A stretch of DNA of 64,000 bases from Desmodesmus armatus (Eukaryota; Chlorophyta; Chlorophyceae; Sphaeropleales; Scenedesmaceae): the NCBI GenBank assembly GCA_007449985.2, contig VIIQ02000201.1:1-64000 (forward strand), written 5' to 3'. A program made the translations under genes and the position numbers. The stretch's first letter is position 1. The number at the start of each line of letters is the position of its first letter. The notes under the pieces are model-generated. The model was given only the letters and a program-made list of their open reading frames with translations, ran no database searches and had not been told where the DNA came from. This document shows positions 1-9,987 of the stretch, piece after piece.

Positions 1-23
1 GGACTGCATGGCAGTGGCCATGA

Positions 24-2306
24 TTTCACTGATCAGGTGTACCGGGCGGGCGGGTAAACACCCCCAGTTCCGACATGGCGGTGCCCGGGGGGTCCTCAAA
101 CACAGTCCCTCAGGTGTGCTGAGCACGCGCCACAACAAGGGCAGGCCCTTGTGTCAGCCTTCACTGACCCCTTGGCAAATCCTTGAAAATCTTGAGCACC
201 ATCCTCTGCAGCTCTGCTGGCTTGCTGAAGTCGTGTTCAGCGCTATATATATCCCACGCACACGCGGCTTCACATTGCCAAACACGTGCTCAATTGCCCT
301 ATTCATGTCTGGTGATAGGTGGGCAAATCAACCTTATTCAGGTCTTTGTCCAAGGTGATAACCTCCTTTCCCCTCCTCCCTGCGCATACTGCAGGCAGCT
401 GACATTGACTGCCTTCTGGATCGCCACGTTGTCAAAGCTCAGCACAGGCCACTGCTGTGTCTTCGTTTGAAGTCGTGCACGATCAGCCACAGGTTGTCTT
501 CAAACTCCTCTGCTGTGGTGGATGCTGCTATGTCTCCCTTTGCTTTTGTCTGCAGGAGAAGGGCAGCAAGGATGGGCAGCGGCAAGCTGTATCAGCGGTT
601 GCGCATAGCCATAGAGCGCGCAGAGCACCTGAACAGCCATGTGAACCTGTGGGACTATGAAGTGCCAGCAGTAGTGGCAGGACGCGCTGCGCCAGTGATG
701 ATCTACAACAGTACAGAGGGGTGAAGGTGGTGGTGAAGTGTGAGGGGTGCTGCCCTGGGAGGTGCCACTACCGCATGGCCACGCCCAAAACCCTAAGCCA
801 GGCTGGGGCCCTGATCTGCAGGCTGTGCATGGTTGGTGGTGGGAAACCAGAGCGGGATGGTGTGTGCAAGCCATGCGCCACAGAGCAAGACTTCATTGTT
901 GTGGTGTGGGAGCTTGATCTGGATCAGCAGTTCATGCATCAGGTAGTGCCGCCGTACTGGCACCAAAGCAGCGACTTCTACAACTATGTGTTTGGCTACT
1001 ATGTTCAGGTGGATGGATGTGTGCATTGGAGAGGCATGTACCGCTACACCTCCACAGAGGTGCTGCAGGCAGATTTTGGCCAAGCCCTGAGTGCCCTTGA
1101 ACAAGGGGCCACCTTGGTGCGCATTCACGCTACTGATTTGCAAAGCCAAGATCTGGTGGCTGCAACCCTGACAGCTGGTCAGGGTTTTGTGGGCATTGTG
1201 CTAAGCCCTGCCTATGCTTGCCAGCAGGTGTGCTATCAAAGTCAAAGCCTGCCTTACATCCAAGCCCTAGTTGGCGTCAACACCAACCTGCTACTGTCAT
1301 GGGGTCCAGCTGGCAGCATACTCATTAGCAAGAAGTAACGCACTCACCGTGTATTTGAAGTTTGGTACTGTTGTTGACCCATCCAGCCGCTTGTTGATCC
1401 TGCGCCTGATGTCAGTAGTGCCGGTTGTGAACTCGACGTACACCAGACCGCGCGTGCTGTCATAGGCTGGGTGGGCAGAGACAGCAGCAATGACATGCAC
1501 CTTGACCGGATCCCAAGATTTCCCCGGCACACCATGATAATCGTGGAAGCCAGGGTCACTCCCATTCACCCACACTACAACATGATCTTTCTTGAGCCCG
1601 TGGGTTTGAATGGTTGTCTCATCAACAAACACCATGCGGGGGATGAGGGTGGGGTCAGTGTGATGCCGTGCCAACAAGTCAGTCGCCACACGCTGCCGGT
1701 GTGCTTTCTCCGAGTCTGACAGCCTGTGCCTGAATGTAACACGACGCTGCACCAGCTCAGGCGCAACACGGTGAATGGCATTCAGCAGCTGTGTGGGGTT
1801 GCGTCGTAAGTGGTGGTGATGATGCGCAGTGCATCTTCATGGGCTATGGCCTCGGGCACAGTACGAAAGTACTTGTGCTGTTGCAGCAGCTGCCCACGCA
1901 CGGGGACCTCCACAGTATACCCCGCGCTGATGATTGCTGCAGCCTGTTTGGCCTGATCATCAGGGATCTTAGGGGGCCGGCCAGTCTTAGGAGCATCATC
2001 TACATCACCGCTCTCACGGAAGCGATCATACCACCTCGAAACAAACGCGGCGGTAGGCTCGCTCAGCTGCTGCTGGTCTTGTAACACAGTGTTGAAGTAC
2101 TGGAGCTTCACTTCAAACATCTGACCTGCCCGGGTGTAATTGACTGCTCCACCAGCAAGACAAGCGATGGCAGAAGCAACCGCCAGGATGCGCACCCATG
2201 TGGGCTTGTAAGGTGTGATGGCCCCACGCTGCCTTACTTGGCGGTCATTGACTGCAGGCACAGGGAGGGTGGGCGATAGAAACTTCAGTGTACTCTTGTA
2301 GCGCAC
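24..2306 (-). pseudogene. Tc1/mariner-like transposase, family 1 copy 1, frameshifted
   Basis: This is the first copy of the family 1 transposase, broken relative to copies 2 and 3. Exon 1 occupies 1348-2306. It has lost one G in a G-run near 1,796, which separates the N-terminal helix-turn-helix part (1782-2306) from the part carrying the first catalytic Asp (1348-1752). Exon 2 (24-548) carries about eight one-base losses relative to the other copies, all in short runs. The splice signals around the intron are the same as in copy 2. The concentration of indels in the first 500 bases suggests poor consensus at a sequence end as much as real decay. As read, it cannot make a full transposase. 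Confidence 0.8.
572..1338 (+). pseudogene. Nested antisense nuclease-like ORF, family 1 copy 1, one-base deletion
   Basis: This is the copy 1 version of the plus-strand ORF that fills the transposase intron. It matches the copies at 4122-4889 and 7673-8440 almost base for base. One G is missing from a G-run near 717, so the frame from the ATG at 572 closes at 724 while the rest stays open from 721 to 1338. The Cys-rich module and the D-F-Y-N / V-Q-V-D-G-x-x-H core are both downstream of the break. It may be a one-base assembly error, because the same region shows other run-length errors. Confidence 0.7.
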
Positions 2307-3574
2307 CCACCACTACATGCTATGGTACCACTGTTATAACGGTCAACTTAGTTTGACCAGACTTTGACCAACTACTGCGGCGAGAGTTGACTTTGCTGGA
2401 TAGGCAACCATTCCAAGTGGGAGCTGTTTTAACAGACATCCCTCCTCTGTGCATGCAGAACTCACCCACAAGAGCCCTCCTTTTCTCTGGCATAGCAGCA
2501 GCAGCTGGTGAATTTCGTGCTGTCACTGGGTCCAGCTGCAGGTGGGTGTCTCCCTGGGCATGTCCTGTGCCTGCTGCTGTAAGCACTAGTCATAAGCAAT
2601 TGTTTGGAACCTAGGTGGGGCCGATGCGGACGGGCTGCGGGACGAGATTGAGCCTTTGACTGACTCAGCCAAGCAGATGGTGACAGGCTGGACCTGCTGT
2701 GGTGTTCCACTGGCGACGATTGCGGGCAGCGACGTTACAAACGGATTGCGCACGTTGAGATATGTCCATTACCTCTTTCAAATTGCACTGGTGCTTTGCC
2801 GGTGCTTGCGAATGTGTCGTAATGAGGTTGAGTCAACACGTAAGTAACTCGGACTGAATGCGAGAATGTCTGGTGTATTGCTTGCACCAATGTCAAACTT
2901 TCCCGAGCAGCGTGACGTGCTTGGTGCGCTGTAGAGAATTCAGTTGTCTGGTGATCATGCAAAAATGATCAACTCAGGTGTGCAGCCTGCAGGGCACACA
3001 TTGGAAAACTGCCCGGCCCAGCTGCGTGTTTTGGTAGCAGTAGTGTTTCGGGATACTGCTTGGGTGCGCATTTGCAAGTGACATGCAATTCAGCACAAAA
3101 ACTGCCTGACCTGGTAACTGCCCCATTACCACCCTGAGCACAACACAACATGTGTGGTACAAAGGTGCTGCTGTGTAGTAAAGACAACGAAGAAGCGTTT
3201 TATGCTGCCTCAGCAGCTGGCACCCCTGATGAAGTTTGCAGCATTTGTGCCAGCTGTACAGCCTGTCAGCCCAGATGCGCGCGTGCAACGCCTGAAGCAT
3301 GCACTGCTGGAAATGCCCACACTAATCACTCCACAGGGCACAAATGCACCACTCTGCATGCTCTTATGCAGTCAGCACTCAACACAAGCAATGACCTGCA
3401 TGTCCAGTACAATGCACATGCGTACTGCAGCAGTACAACAGCAGCAACAGCTTACGTTACAACAGCGAAAGGAAGCACTGCACAAGGGCAACTACAAACA
3501 TCACCAGCAACACCCCAAAATCTCAAGCCACACAGTGAGCAGGACTGCATGGCAGTGGCCATGATTTCACTGAA
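2307..3574. other. Non-coding remainder of the 3,551-bp unit (copy 1)
   Basis: This stretch between the transposase start of copy 1 and exon 2 of copy 2 recurs at 5859-7074 and 9410-9984. It has only short unconvincing ORFs on both strands. Its first part (about 2,335-2,400) has repeated TTGACC/GGTCAA-type words that might be transposase-binding or terminal sequences, but no matching inverted copy was found on the other side of the gene. The transposase promoter should lie in this stretch. I see no gene here. Confidence 0.6.
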
Positions 3575-5858
3575 TCAGGTGTACCGGGCGGGCGGGTAAC
3601 CACCCCCAGTTCCGACATGGCGGTGCCCCGGGGGGTCCTCAAACACAGTCCCCTCAGGTGTGCTGAGCACGCGCCACAACAAGGGCAGGCCCTTGGTGTC
3701 AGCCTTCACTGACCCCTTTGGCAAATCCTTGAAAATCTTGAGCACCATCCTCTGCAGCTCTGCTGGCTTGCTGAAGTCGTGTTCAGCGCTATATATATCC
3801 CCACGCACACGCGGCTTCACATTGCCAAACACGTGCTCAATTGCCCTATTCATGTCTGGTGAATAGGTGGGCAAATCAACCTTATTCAGGTCTTTGTCCA
3901 AGGTGATAACCTCCTTTCCCTCCTCCCCCTGCGCATACTGCAGGCAGCTGACATTGACTGCCTTCTGGATCGCCACGTTGTCAAAGCTCAGCACAGGCCA
4001 CTGCTGTGTCTTCTGTTTGAAGTCGTGCACGATCAGCCACAGGTTGTCTTCAAACTCCTCTGCTGTGGTGGATGCTGCTATGTCTCCCTTTGCTTTTGTC
4101 TGCAGGAGAAGGGCAGCAAGGATGGGCAGCGGCAAGCTGTATCAGCGGTTGCGCATAGCCATAGAGCGCGCAGAGCACCTGAACAGCCATGTGAACCTGT
4201 GGGACTATGAAGTGCCAGCAGTAGTGGCAGGACGCGCTGCGCCAGTGATGATCTACAACAGTACAGAGGGGGTGAAGGTGGTGGTGAAGTGTGAGGGGTG
4301 CTGCCCTGGGAGGTGCCACTACCGCATGGCCACGCCCAAAACCCTAAGCCAGGCTGGGGCCCTGATCTGCAGGCTGTGCATGGTTGGTGGTGGGAAACCA
4401 GAGCGGGATGGTGTGTGCAAGCCATGCGCCACAGAGCAAGACTTCATTGTTGTGGTGTGGGAGCTTGATCTGGATCAGCAGTTCATGCATCAGGTAGTGC
4501 CGCCGTACTGGCACCAAAGCAGCGACTTCTACAACTATGTGTTTGGCTACTATGTTCAGGTGGATGGATGTGTGCATTGGAGAGGCATGTACCGCTACAC
4601 CTCCACAGAGGTGCTGCAGGCAGATTTTGGCCAAGCCCTGAGTGCCCTTGAACAAGGGGCCACCTTGGTGCGCATTCACGCTACTGATTTGCAAAGCCAA
4701 GATCTGGTGGCTGCAACCCTGACAGCTGGTCAGGGTTTTGTGGGCATTGTGCTAAGCCCTGCCTATGCTTGCCAGCAGGTGTGCTATCAAAGTCAAAGCC
4801 TGCCTTACATCCAAGCCCTAGTTGGCGTCAACACCAACCTGCTACTGTCATGGGGTCCAGCTGGCAGCATACTCATTAGCAAGAAGTAACGCACTCACCG
4901 TGTATTTGAAGTTTGGTACTGTTGTTGACCCATCCAGCCGCTTGTTGATCCTGCGCCTGATGTCAGTAGTGCCGGTTGTGAACTCGACGTACACCAGACC
5001 GCGCGTGCTGTCATAGGCTGGGTGGGCAGAGACAGCAGCAATGACATGCACCTTGACCGGATCCCAAGATTTCCCCGGCACACCATGATAATCGTGGAAG
5101 CCAGGGTCACTCCCATTCACCCACACTACAACATGATCTTTCTTGAGCCCGTGGGTTTGAATGGTTGTCTCATCAACAAACACCATGCGGGGGATGAGGG
5201 TGGGGTCAGTGTGATGCCGTGCCAACAAGTCAGTCGCCACACGCTGCCGGTGTGCTTTCTCCGAGTCTGACAGCCTGTGCCTGAATGTAACACGACGCTG
5301 CACCAGCTCAGGCGCAACACGGTGAATGGCATTCAGCAGCTGTGTGGGGGTTGCGTCGTAAGTGGTGGTGATGATGCGCAGTGCATCTTCATGGGCTATG
5401 GCCTCGGGCACAGTACGAAAGTACTTGTGCTGTTGCAGCAGCTGCCCACGCACGGGGACCTCCACAGTATACCCCGCGCTGATGATTGCTGCAGCCTGTT
5501 TGGCCTGATCATCAGGGATCTTAGGGGGCCGGCCAGTCTTAGGAGCATCATCTACATCACCGCTCTCACGGAAGCGATCATACCACCTCGAAACAAACGC
5601 GGCGGTAGGCTCGCTCAGCTGCTGCTGGTCTTGTAACACAGTGTTGAAGTACTGGAGCTTCACTTCAAACATCTGACCTGCCCGGGTGTAATTGACTGCT
5701 CCACCAGCAAGACAAGCGATGGCAGAAGCAACCGCCAGGATGCGCACCCATGTGGGCTTGTAAGGTGTGATGGCCCCACGCTGCCTTACTTGGCGGTCAT
5801 TGACTGCAGGCACAGGGAGGGTGGGCGATAGAAACTTCAGTGTACTCTTGTAGCGCAC
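3575..5858 (-). CDS. Tc1/mariner/IS630-like transposase, family 1 copy 2 (two exons)
   Basis: This is a DDE/D transposase expected to cut and paste its own element in the nucleus. Gene model: join of 4899-5858 (exon 1, 320 codons) and 3575-4099 (exon 2), minus strand, with intron 4100-4898. The donor reads CG|GTGAGTGC and the acceptor TTCTCCTGCAG|ACA; the join is phase 0. Exon 1 carries a helix-turn-helix region with a GRP linker (KTGRPPKIP) and the first catalytic Asp in MVFVDETTIQ. Exon 2 carries the second Asp in SFDNVAIQ and the DDE_3-type block LPTYSPDMNRAIEHVFGNVK with the Glu. Counting residues gives D-x47-E, longer than the usual 34-41. The intron is filled by an antisense ORF. Copies 2 and 3 differ in a G-run near the 3' end, so the true C-terminus is uncertain. 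Confidence 0.82.
4122..4889 (+). CDS. Antisense intron-nested nuclease-like protein, family 1 copy 2
   Basis: This 255-residue ORF lies wholly inside the minus-strand transposase intron (4100-4898). Its ATG is 22 bases inside the acceptor and its stop is 9 bases from the donor. The first third has Cys/His pairs (KCEGCCPGRCH, then C-x2-C at ICRLC and C-x2-C at VCKPC), a likely zinc-binding module. The second half reads SDFYNYVFGYYVQVDG, then H-W-R-G, a later D, and ATLVRIHATDL. This is the order of the Vsr/DUF559/EDxHD branch of PD-(D/E)XK nucleases (D-F, then x-V-D-G-x-x-H, then G-x-x-L-V-R). The position often holding Glu before V-D-G is Gln. An in-frame extension back to 3867 is open but would overlap exon 2, so I chose 4122. 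Function is inferred: a strand-cleaving or DNA-binding helper of the transposon. Family membership needs a profile search. Confidence 0.65.
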   Translation: MGSGKLYQRLRIAIERAEHLNSHVNLWDYEVPAVVAGRAAPVMIYNSTEGVKVVVKCEGCCPGRCHYRMATPKTLSQAGALICRLCMVGGGKPERDGVCKPCATEQDFIVVVWELDLDQQFMHQVVPPYWHQSSDFYNYVFGYYVQVDGCVHWRGMYRYTSTEVLQADFGQALSALEQGATLVRIHATDLQSQDLVAATLTAGQGFVGIVLSPAYACQQVCYQSQSLPYIQALVGVNTNLLLSWGPAGSILISKK

Positions 5859-7074
5859 CCACCACTACATGCTATGGTACCACTGTTATAACGGTCAACT
5901 TAGTTTGACCAGACTTTGACCAACTACTGCGGCGAGAGTTGACTTTGCTGGATAGGCAACCATTCCAAGTGGGAGCTGTTTTAACAGACATCCCTCCTCT
6001 GTGCATGCAGAACTCACCCACAAGAGCCCTCCTTTTCTCTGGCATAGCAGCAGCAGCTGGTGAATTTCGTGCTGTCACTGGGTCCAGCTGCAGGTGGGTG
6101 TCTCCCTGGGCATGTCCTGTGCCTGCTGCTGTAAGCACTAGTCATAAGCAATTGTTTGGAACCTAGGTGGGGCCGATGCGGACGGGCTGCGGGACGAGAT
6201 TGAGCCTTTGACTGACTCAGCCAAGCAGATGGTGACAGGCTGGACCTGCTGTGGTGTTCCACTGGCGACGATTGCGGGCAGCGACGTTACAAACGGATTG
6301 CGCACGTTGAGATATGTCCATTACCTCTTTCAAATTGCACTGGTGCTTTGCCGGTGCTTGCGAATGTGTCGTAATGAGGTTGAGTCAACACGTAAGTAAC
6401 TCGGACTGAATGCGAGAATGTCTGGTGTATTGCTTGCACCAATGTCAAACTTTCCCGAGCAGCGTGACGTGCTTGGTGCGCTGTAGAGAATTCAGTTGTC
6501 TGGTGATCATGCAAAAATGATCAACTCAGGTGTGCAGCCTGCAGGGCACACATTGGAAAACTGCCCGGCCCAGCTGCGTGTTTTGGTAGCAGTAGTGTTT
6601 CGGGATACTGCTTGGGTGCGCATTTGCAAGTGACATGCAATTCAGCACAAAAACTGCCTGACCTGGTAACTGCCCCATTACCACCCTGAGCACAACACAA
6701 CATGTGTGGTACAAAGGTGCTGCTGTGTAGTAAAGACAACGAAGAAGCGTTTTATGCTGCCTCAGCAGCTGGCACCCCTGATGAAGTTTGCAGCATTTGT
6801 GCCAGCTGTACAGCCTGTCAGCCCAGATGCGCGCGTGCAACGCCTGAAGCATGCACTGCTGGAAATGCCCACACTAATCACTCCACAGGGCACAAATGCA
6901 CCACTCTGCATGCTCTTATGCAGTCAGCACTCAACACAAGCAATGACCTGCATGTCCAGTACAATGCACATGCGTACTGCAGCAGTACAACAGCAGCAAC
7001 AGCTTACGTTACAACAGCGAAAGGAAGCACTGCACAAGGGCAACTACAAACATCACCAGCAACACCCCAAAATC
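5859..7074. other. Non-coding remainder of the 3,551-bp unit (copy 2)
   Basis: This is the second copy of the stretch described at 2307-3574 and is nearly identical to it. ORFs of 60-150 codons occur on both strands but none has a recognisable domain, and they overlap each other. The promoter of the copy 2 transposase (reading leftward) should lie at its left end, and the promoter for the nested plus-strand ORF of copy 3 at or beyond its right end. No TATA box can be singled out. Confidence 0.5.
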
Positions 7075-9409
7075 TCAAGCCACACAGTGAGCAGGACTGC
7101 ATGGCAGTGGCCATGATTTCACTGAATCAGGTGTACCGGGCGGGCGGGTAACCACCCCCAGTTCCGACATGGCGGTGCCCCGGGGGTCCTCAAACACAGT
7201 CCCCTCAGGTGTGCTGAGCACGCGCCACAACAAGGGCAGGCCCTTGGTGTCAGCCTTCACTGACCCCTTTGGCAAATCCTTGAAAATCTTGAGCACCATC
7301 CTCTGCAGCTCTGCTGGCTTGCTGAAGTCGTGTTCAGCGCTATATATATCCCCACGCACACGCGGCTTCACATTGCCAAACACGTGCTCAATTGCCCTAT
7401 TCATGTCTGGTGAATAGGTGGGCAAATCAACCTTATTCAGGTCTTTGTCCAAGGTGATAACCTCCTTTCCCTCCTCCCCCTGCGCATACTGCAGGCAGCT
7501 GACATTGACTGCCTTCTGGATCGCCACGTTGTCAAAGCTCAGCACAGGCCACTGCTGTGTCTTCTGTTTGAAGTCGTGCACGATCAGCCACAGGTTGTCT
7601 TCAAACTCCTCTGCTGTGGTGGATGCTGCTATGTCTCCCTTTGCTTTTGTCTGCAGGAGAAGGGCAGCAAGGATGGGCAGCGGCAAGCTGTATCAGCGGT
7701 TGCGCATAGCCATAGAGCGCGCAGAGCACCTGAACAGCCATGTGAACCTGTGGGACTATGAAGTGCCAGCAGTAGTGGCAGGACGCGCTGCGCCAGTGAT
7801 GATCTACAACAGTACAGAGGGGGTGAAGGTGGTGGTGAAGTGTGAGGGGTGCTGCCCTGGGAGGTGCCACTACCGCATGGCCACGCCCAAAACCCTAAGC
7901 CAGGCTGGGGCCCTGATCTGCAGGCTGTGCATGGTTGGTGGTGGGAAACCAGAGCGGGATGGTGTGTGCAAGCCATGCGCCACAGAGCAAGACTTCATTG
8001 TTGTGGTGTGGGAGCTTGATCTGGATCAGCAGTTCATGCATCAGGTAGTGCCGCCGTACTGGCACCAAAGCAGCGACTTCTACAACTATGTGTTTGGCTA
8101 CTATGTTCAGGTGGATGGATGTGTGCATTGGAGAGGCATGTACCGCTACACCTCCACAGAGGTGCTGCAGGCAGATTTTGGCCAAGCCCTGAGTGCCCTT
8201 GAACAAGGGGCCACCTTGGTGCGCATTCACGCTACTGATTTGCAAAGCCAAGATCTGGTGGCTGCAACCCTGACAGCTGGTCAGGGTTTTGTGGGCATTG
8301 TGCTAAGCCCTGCCTATGCTTGCCAGCAGGTGTGCTATCAAAGTCAAAGCCTGCCTTACATCCAAGCCCTAGTTGGCGTCAACACCAACCTGCTACTGTC
8401 ATGGGGTCCAGCTGGCAGCATACTCATTAGCAAGAAGTAACGCACTCACTGTGTATTTGAAGTTTGGTACTGTTGTTGACCCATCCAGCCGCTTGTTGAT
8501 CCTGCGCCTGATGTCAGTAGTGCCGGTTGTGAACTCGACGTACACCAGACCGCGCGTGCTGTCATAGGCTGGGTGGGCAGAGACAGCAGCAATGACATGC
8601 ACCTTGACCGGATCCCAAGATTTCCCCGGCACACCATGATAATCGTGGAAGCCAGGGTCACTCCCATTCACCCACACTACAACATGATCTTTCTTGAGCC
8701 CGTGGGTTTGAATGGTTGTCTCATCAACAAACACCATGCGGGGGATGAGGGTGGGGTCAGTGTGATGCCGTGCCAACAAGTCAGTCGCCACACGCTGCCG
8801 GTGTGCTTTCTCCGAGTCTGACAGCCTGTGCCTGAATGTAACACGACGCTGCACCAGCTCAGGCGCAACACGGTGAATGGCATTCAGCAGCTGTGTGGGG
8901 GTTGCGTCGTAAGTGGTGGTGATGATGCGCAGTGCATCTTCATGGGCTATGGCCTCGGGCACAGTACGAAAGTACTTGTGCTGTTGCAGCAGCTGCCCAC
9001 GCACGGGGACCTCCACAGTATACCCCGCGCTGATGATTGCTGCAGCCTGTTTGGCCTGATCATCAGGGATCTTAGGGGGCCGGCCAGTCTTAGGAGCATC
9101 ATCTACATCACCGCTCTCACGGAAGCGATCATACCACCTCGAAACAAACGCGGCGGTAGGCTCGCTCAGCTGCTGCTGGTCTTGTAACACAGTGTTGAAG
9201 TACTGGAGCTTCACTTCAAACATCTGACCTGCCCGGGTGTAATTGACTGCTCCACCAGCAAGACAAGCGATGGCAGAAGCAACCGCCAGGATGCGCACCC
9301 ATGTGGGCTTGTAAGGTGTGATGGCCCCACGCTGCCTTACTTGGCGGTCATTGACTGCAGGCACAGGGAGGGTGGGCGATAGAAACTTCAGTGTACTCTT
9401 GTAGCGCAC
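7075..9409 (-). CDS. Tc1/mariner/IS630-like transposase, family 1 copy 3 (two exons)
   Basis: Gene model: join of 8450-9409 and 7075-7650, minus strand, intron 7651-8449. It matches copy 2 with the same domains: helix-turn-helix, VFVDE, FDNVAIQ, and SPDMN...E. The last base of exon 1 differs (ACA in place of ACG before GTGAGTGC), a silent change that keeps the donor usable. The C-terminal tail differs because a G-run near 7,188 has five Gs here and six in copy 2. It ends with a different tail of about 35 residues. With an intact frame through both exons, this and copy 2 are the best candidates for an active family 1 transposase. Confidence 0.8.
7673..8440 (+). CDS. Antisense intron-nested nuclease-like protein, family 1 copy 3
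   Basis: This is the third copy of the 255-residue nested ORF, identical in reading frame to the one at 4122-4889, inside intron 7651-8449 of the copy 3 transposase. The ORF fills 768 of 799 intron bases. Keeping this frame open and unchanged while amplified fits a functional product, but very recent duplication would give the same result. Any mRNA must have its untranslated ends inside sequence antisense to the transposase exons, so the two genes of the element make overlapping complementary transcripts. Confidence 0.62.
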   Translation: MGSGKLYQRLRIAIERAEHLNSHVNLWDYEVPAVVAGRAAPVMIYNSTEGVKVVVKCEGCCPGRCHYRMATPKTLSQAGALICRLCMVGGGKPERDGVCKPCATEQDFIVVVWELDLDQQFMHQVVPPYWHQSSDFYNYVFGYYVQVDGCVHWRGMYRYTSTEVLQADFGQALSALEQGATLVRIHATDLQSQDLVAATLTAGQGFVGIVLSPAYACQQVCYQSQSLPYIQALVGVNTNLLLSWGPAGSILISKK

Positions 9410-9984
9410 CCACCACTACATGCTATGGTACCACTGTTATAACGGTCAACTTAGTTTGACCAGACTTTGACCAACTACTGCGGCGAGAGTTGACTTTGCT
9501 GGATAGGCAACCATTCCAAGTGGGAGCTGTTTTAACAGACATCCCTCCTCTGTGCATGCAGAACTCACCCACAAGAGCCCTCCTTTTCTCTGGCATAGCA
9601 GCAGCAGCTGGTGAATTTCGTGCTGTCACTGGGTCCAGCTGCAGGTGGGTGTCTCCCTGGGCATGTCCTGTGCCTGCTGCTGTAAGCACTAGTCATAAGC
9701 AATTGTTTGGAACCTAGGTGGGGCCGATGCGGACGGGCTGCGGGACGAGATTGAGCCTTTGACTGACTCAGCCAAGCAGATGGTGACAGGCTGGACCTGC
9801 TGTGGTGTTCCACTGGCGACGATTGCGGGCAGCGACGTTACAAACGGATTGCGCACGTTGAGATATGTCCATTACCTCTTTCAAATTGCACTGGTGCTTT
9901 GCCGGTGCTTGCGAATGTGTCGTAATGAGGTTGAGTCAACACGTAAGTAACTCGGACTGAATGCGAGAATGTCTGGTGTATTGG
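9410..9984. other. Truncated remainder of unit 3, fused to the second transposon family
   Basis: This is the first 575 bases of the unit's non-coding stretch, matching 2307-2881 and 5859-6433. It ends at about 9,984 at the words TCTGGTGTATTG, after which copies 1 and 2 continue with CTTGCACC while this copy switches to family 2 sequence. No gene was seen. Confidence 0.65.
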
Positions 9985-9987
9985 CAT

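Larger units (their letters stand above)
1..9984. repeat. Tandem array of three 3,551-bp transposon-bearing units
   Basis: Three near-identical units follow each other head to tail: 1-3540, 3541-7091 and 7092-9984. The period between copies 2 and 3 is exactly 3,551 bp (for example the nested ORF stops at 4889 and 8440). Each unit carries a two-exon minus-strand transposase, an antisense ORF in its intron, and about 1.2 kb of sequence with no recognised gene. Copies 2 and 3 differ at only a few bases. Copy 1 carries many single-base losses in its first 500 bases. Copy 3 ends abruptly near 9,984, where sequence of a second transposon family begins. I could not define terminal inverted repeats or target duplications, so I cannot say where the transposon ends and its co-amplified flank begins. 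Confidence 0.9.

Noticed and set aside
793..1149. 118-codon minus-strand ORFs opposite the nested genes (also 4344-4700, 7895-8251)
   Set aside because: They lie inside the transposase intron antisense to the nested ORF and carry no motif. Their conservation follows from copy identity.
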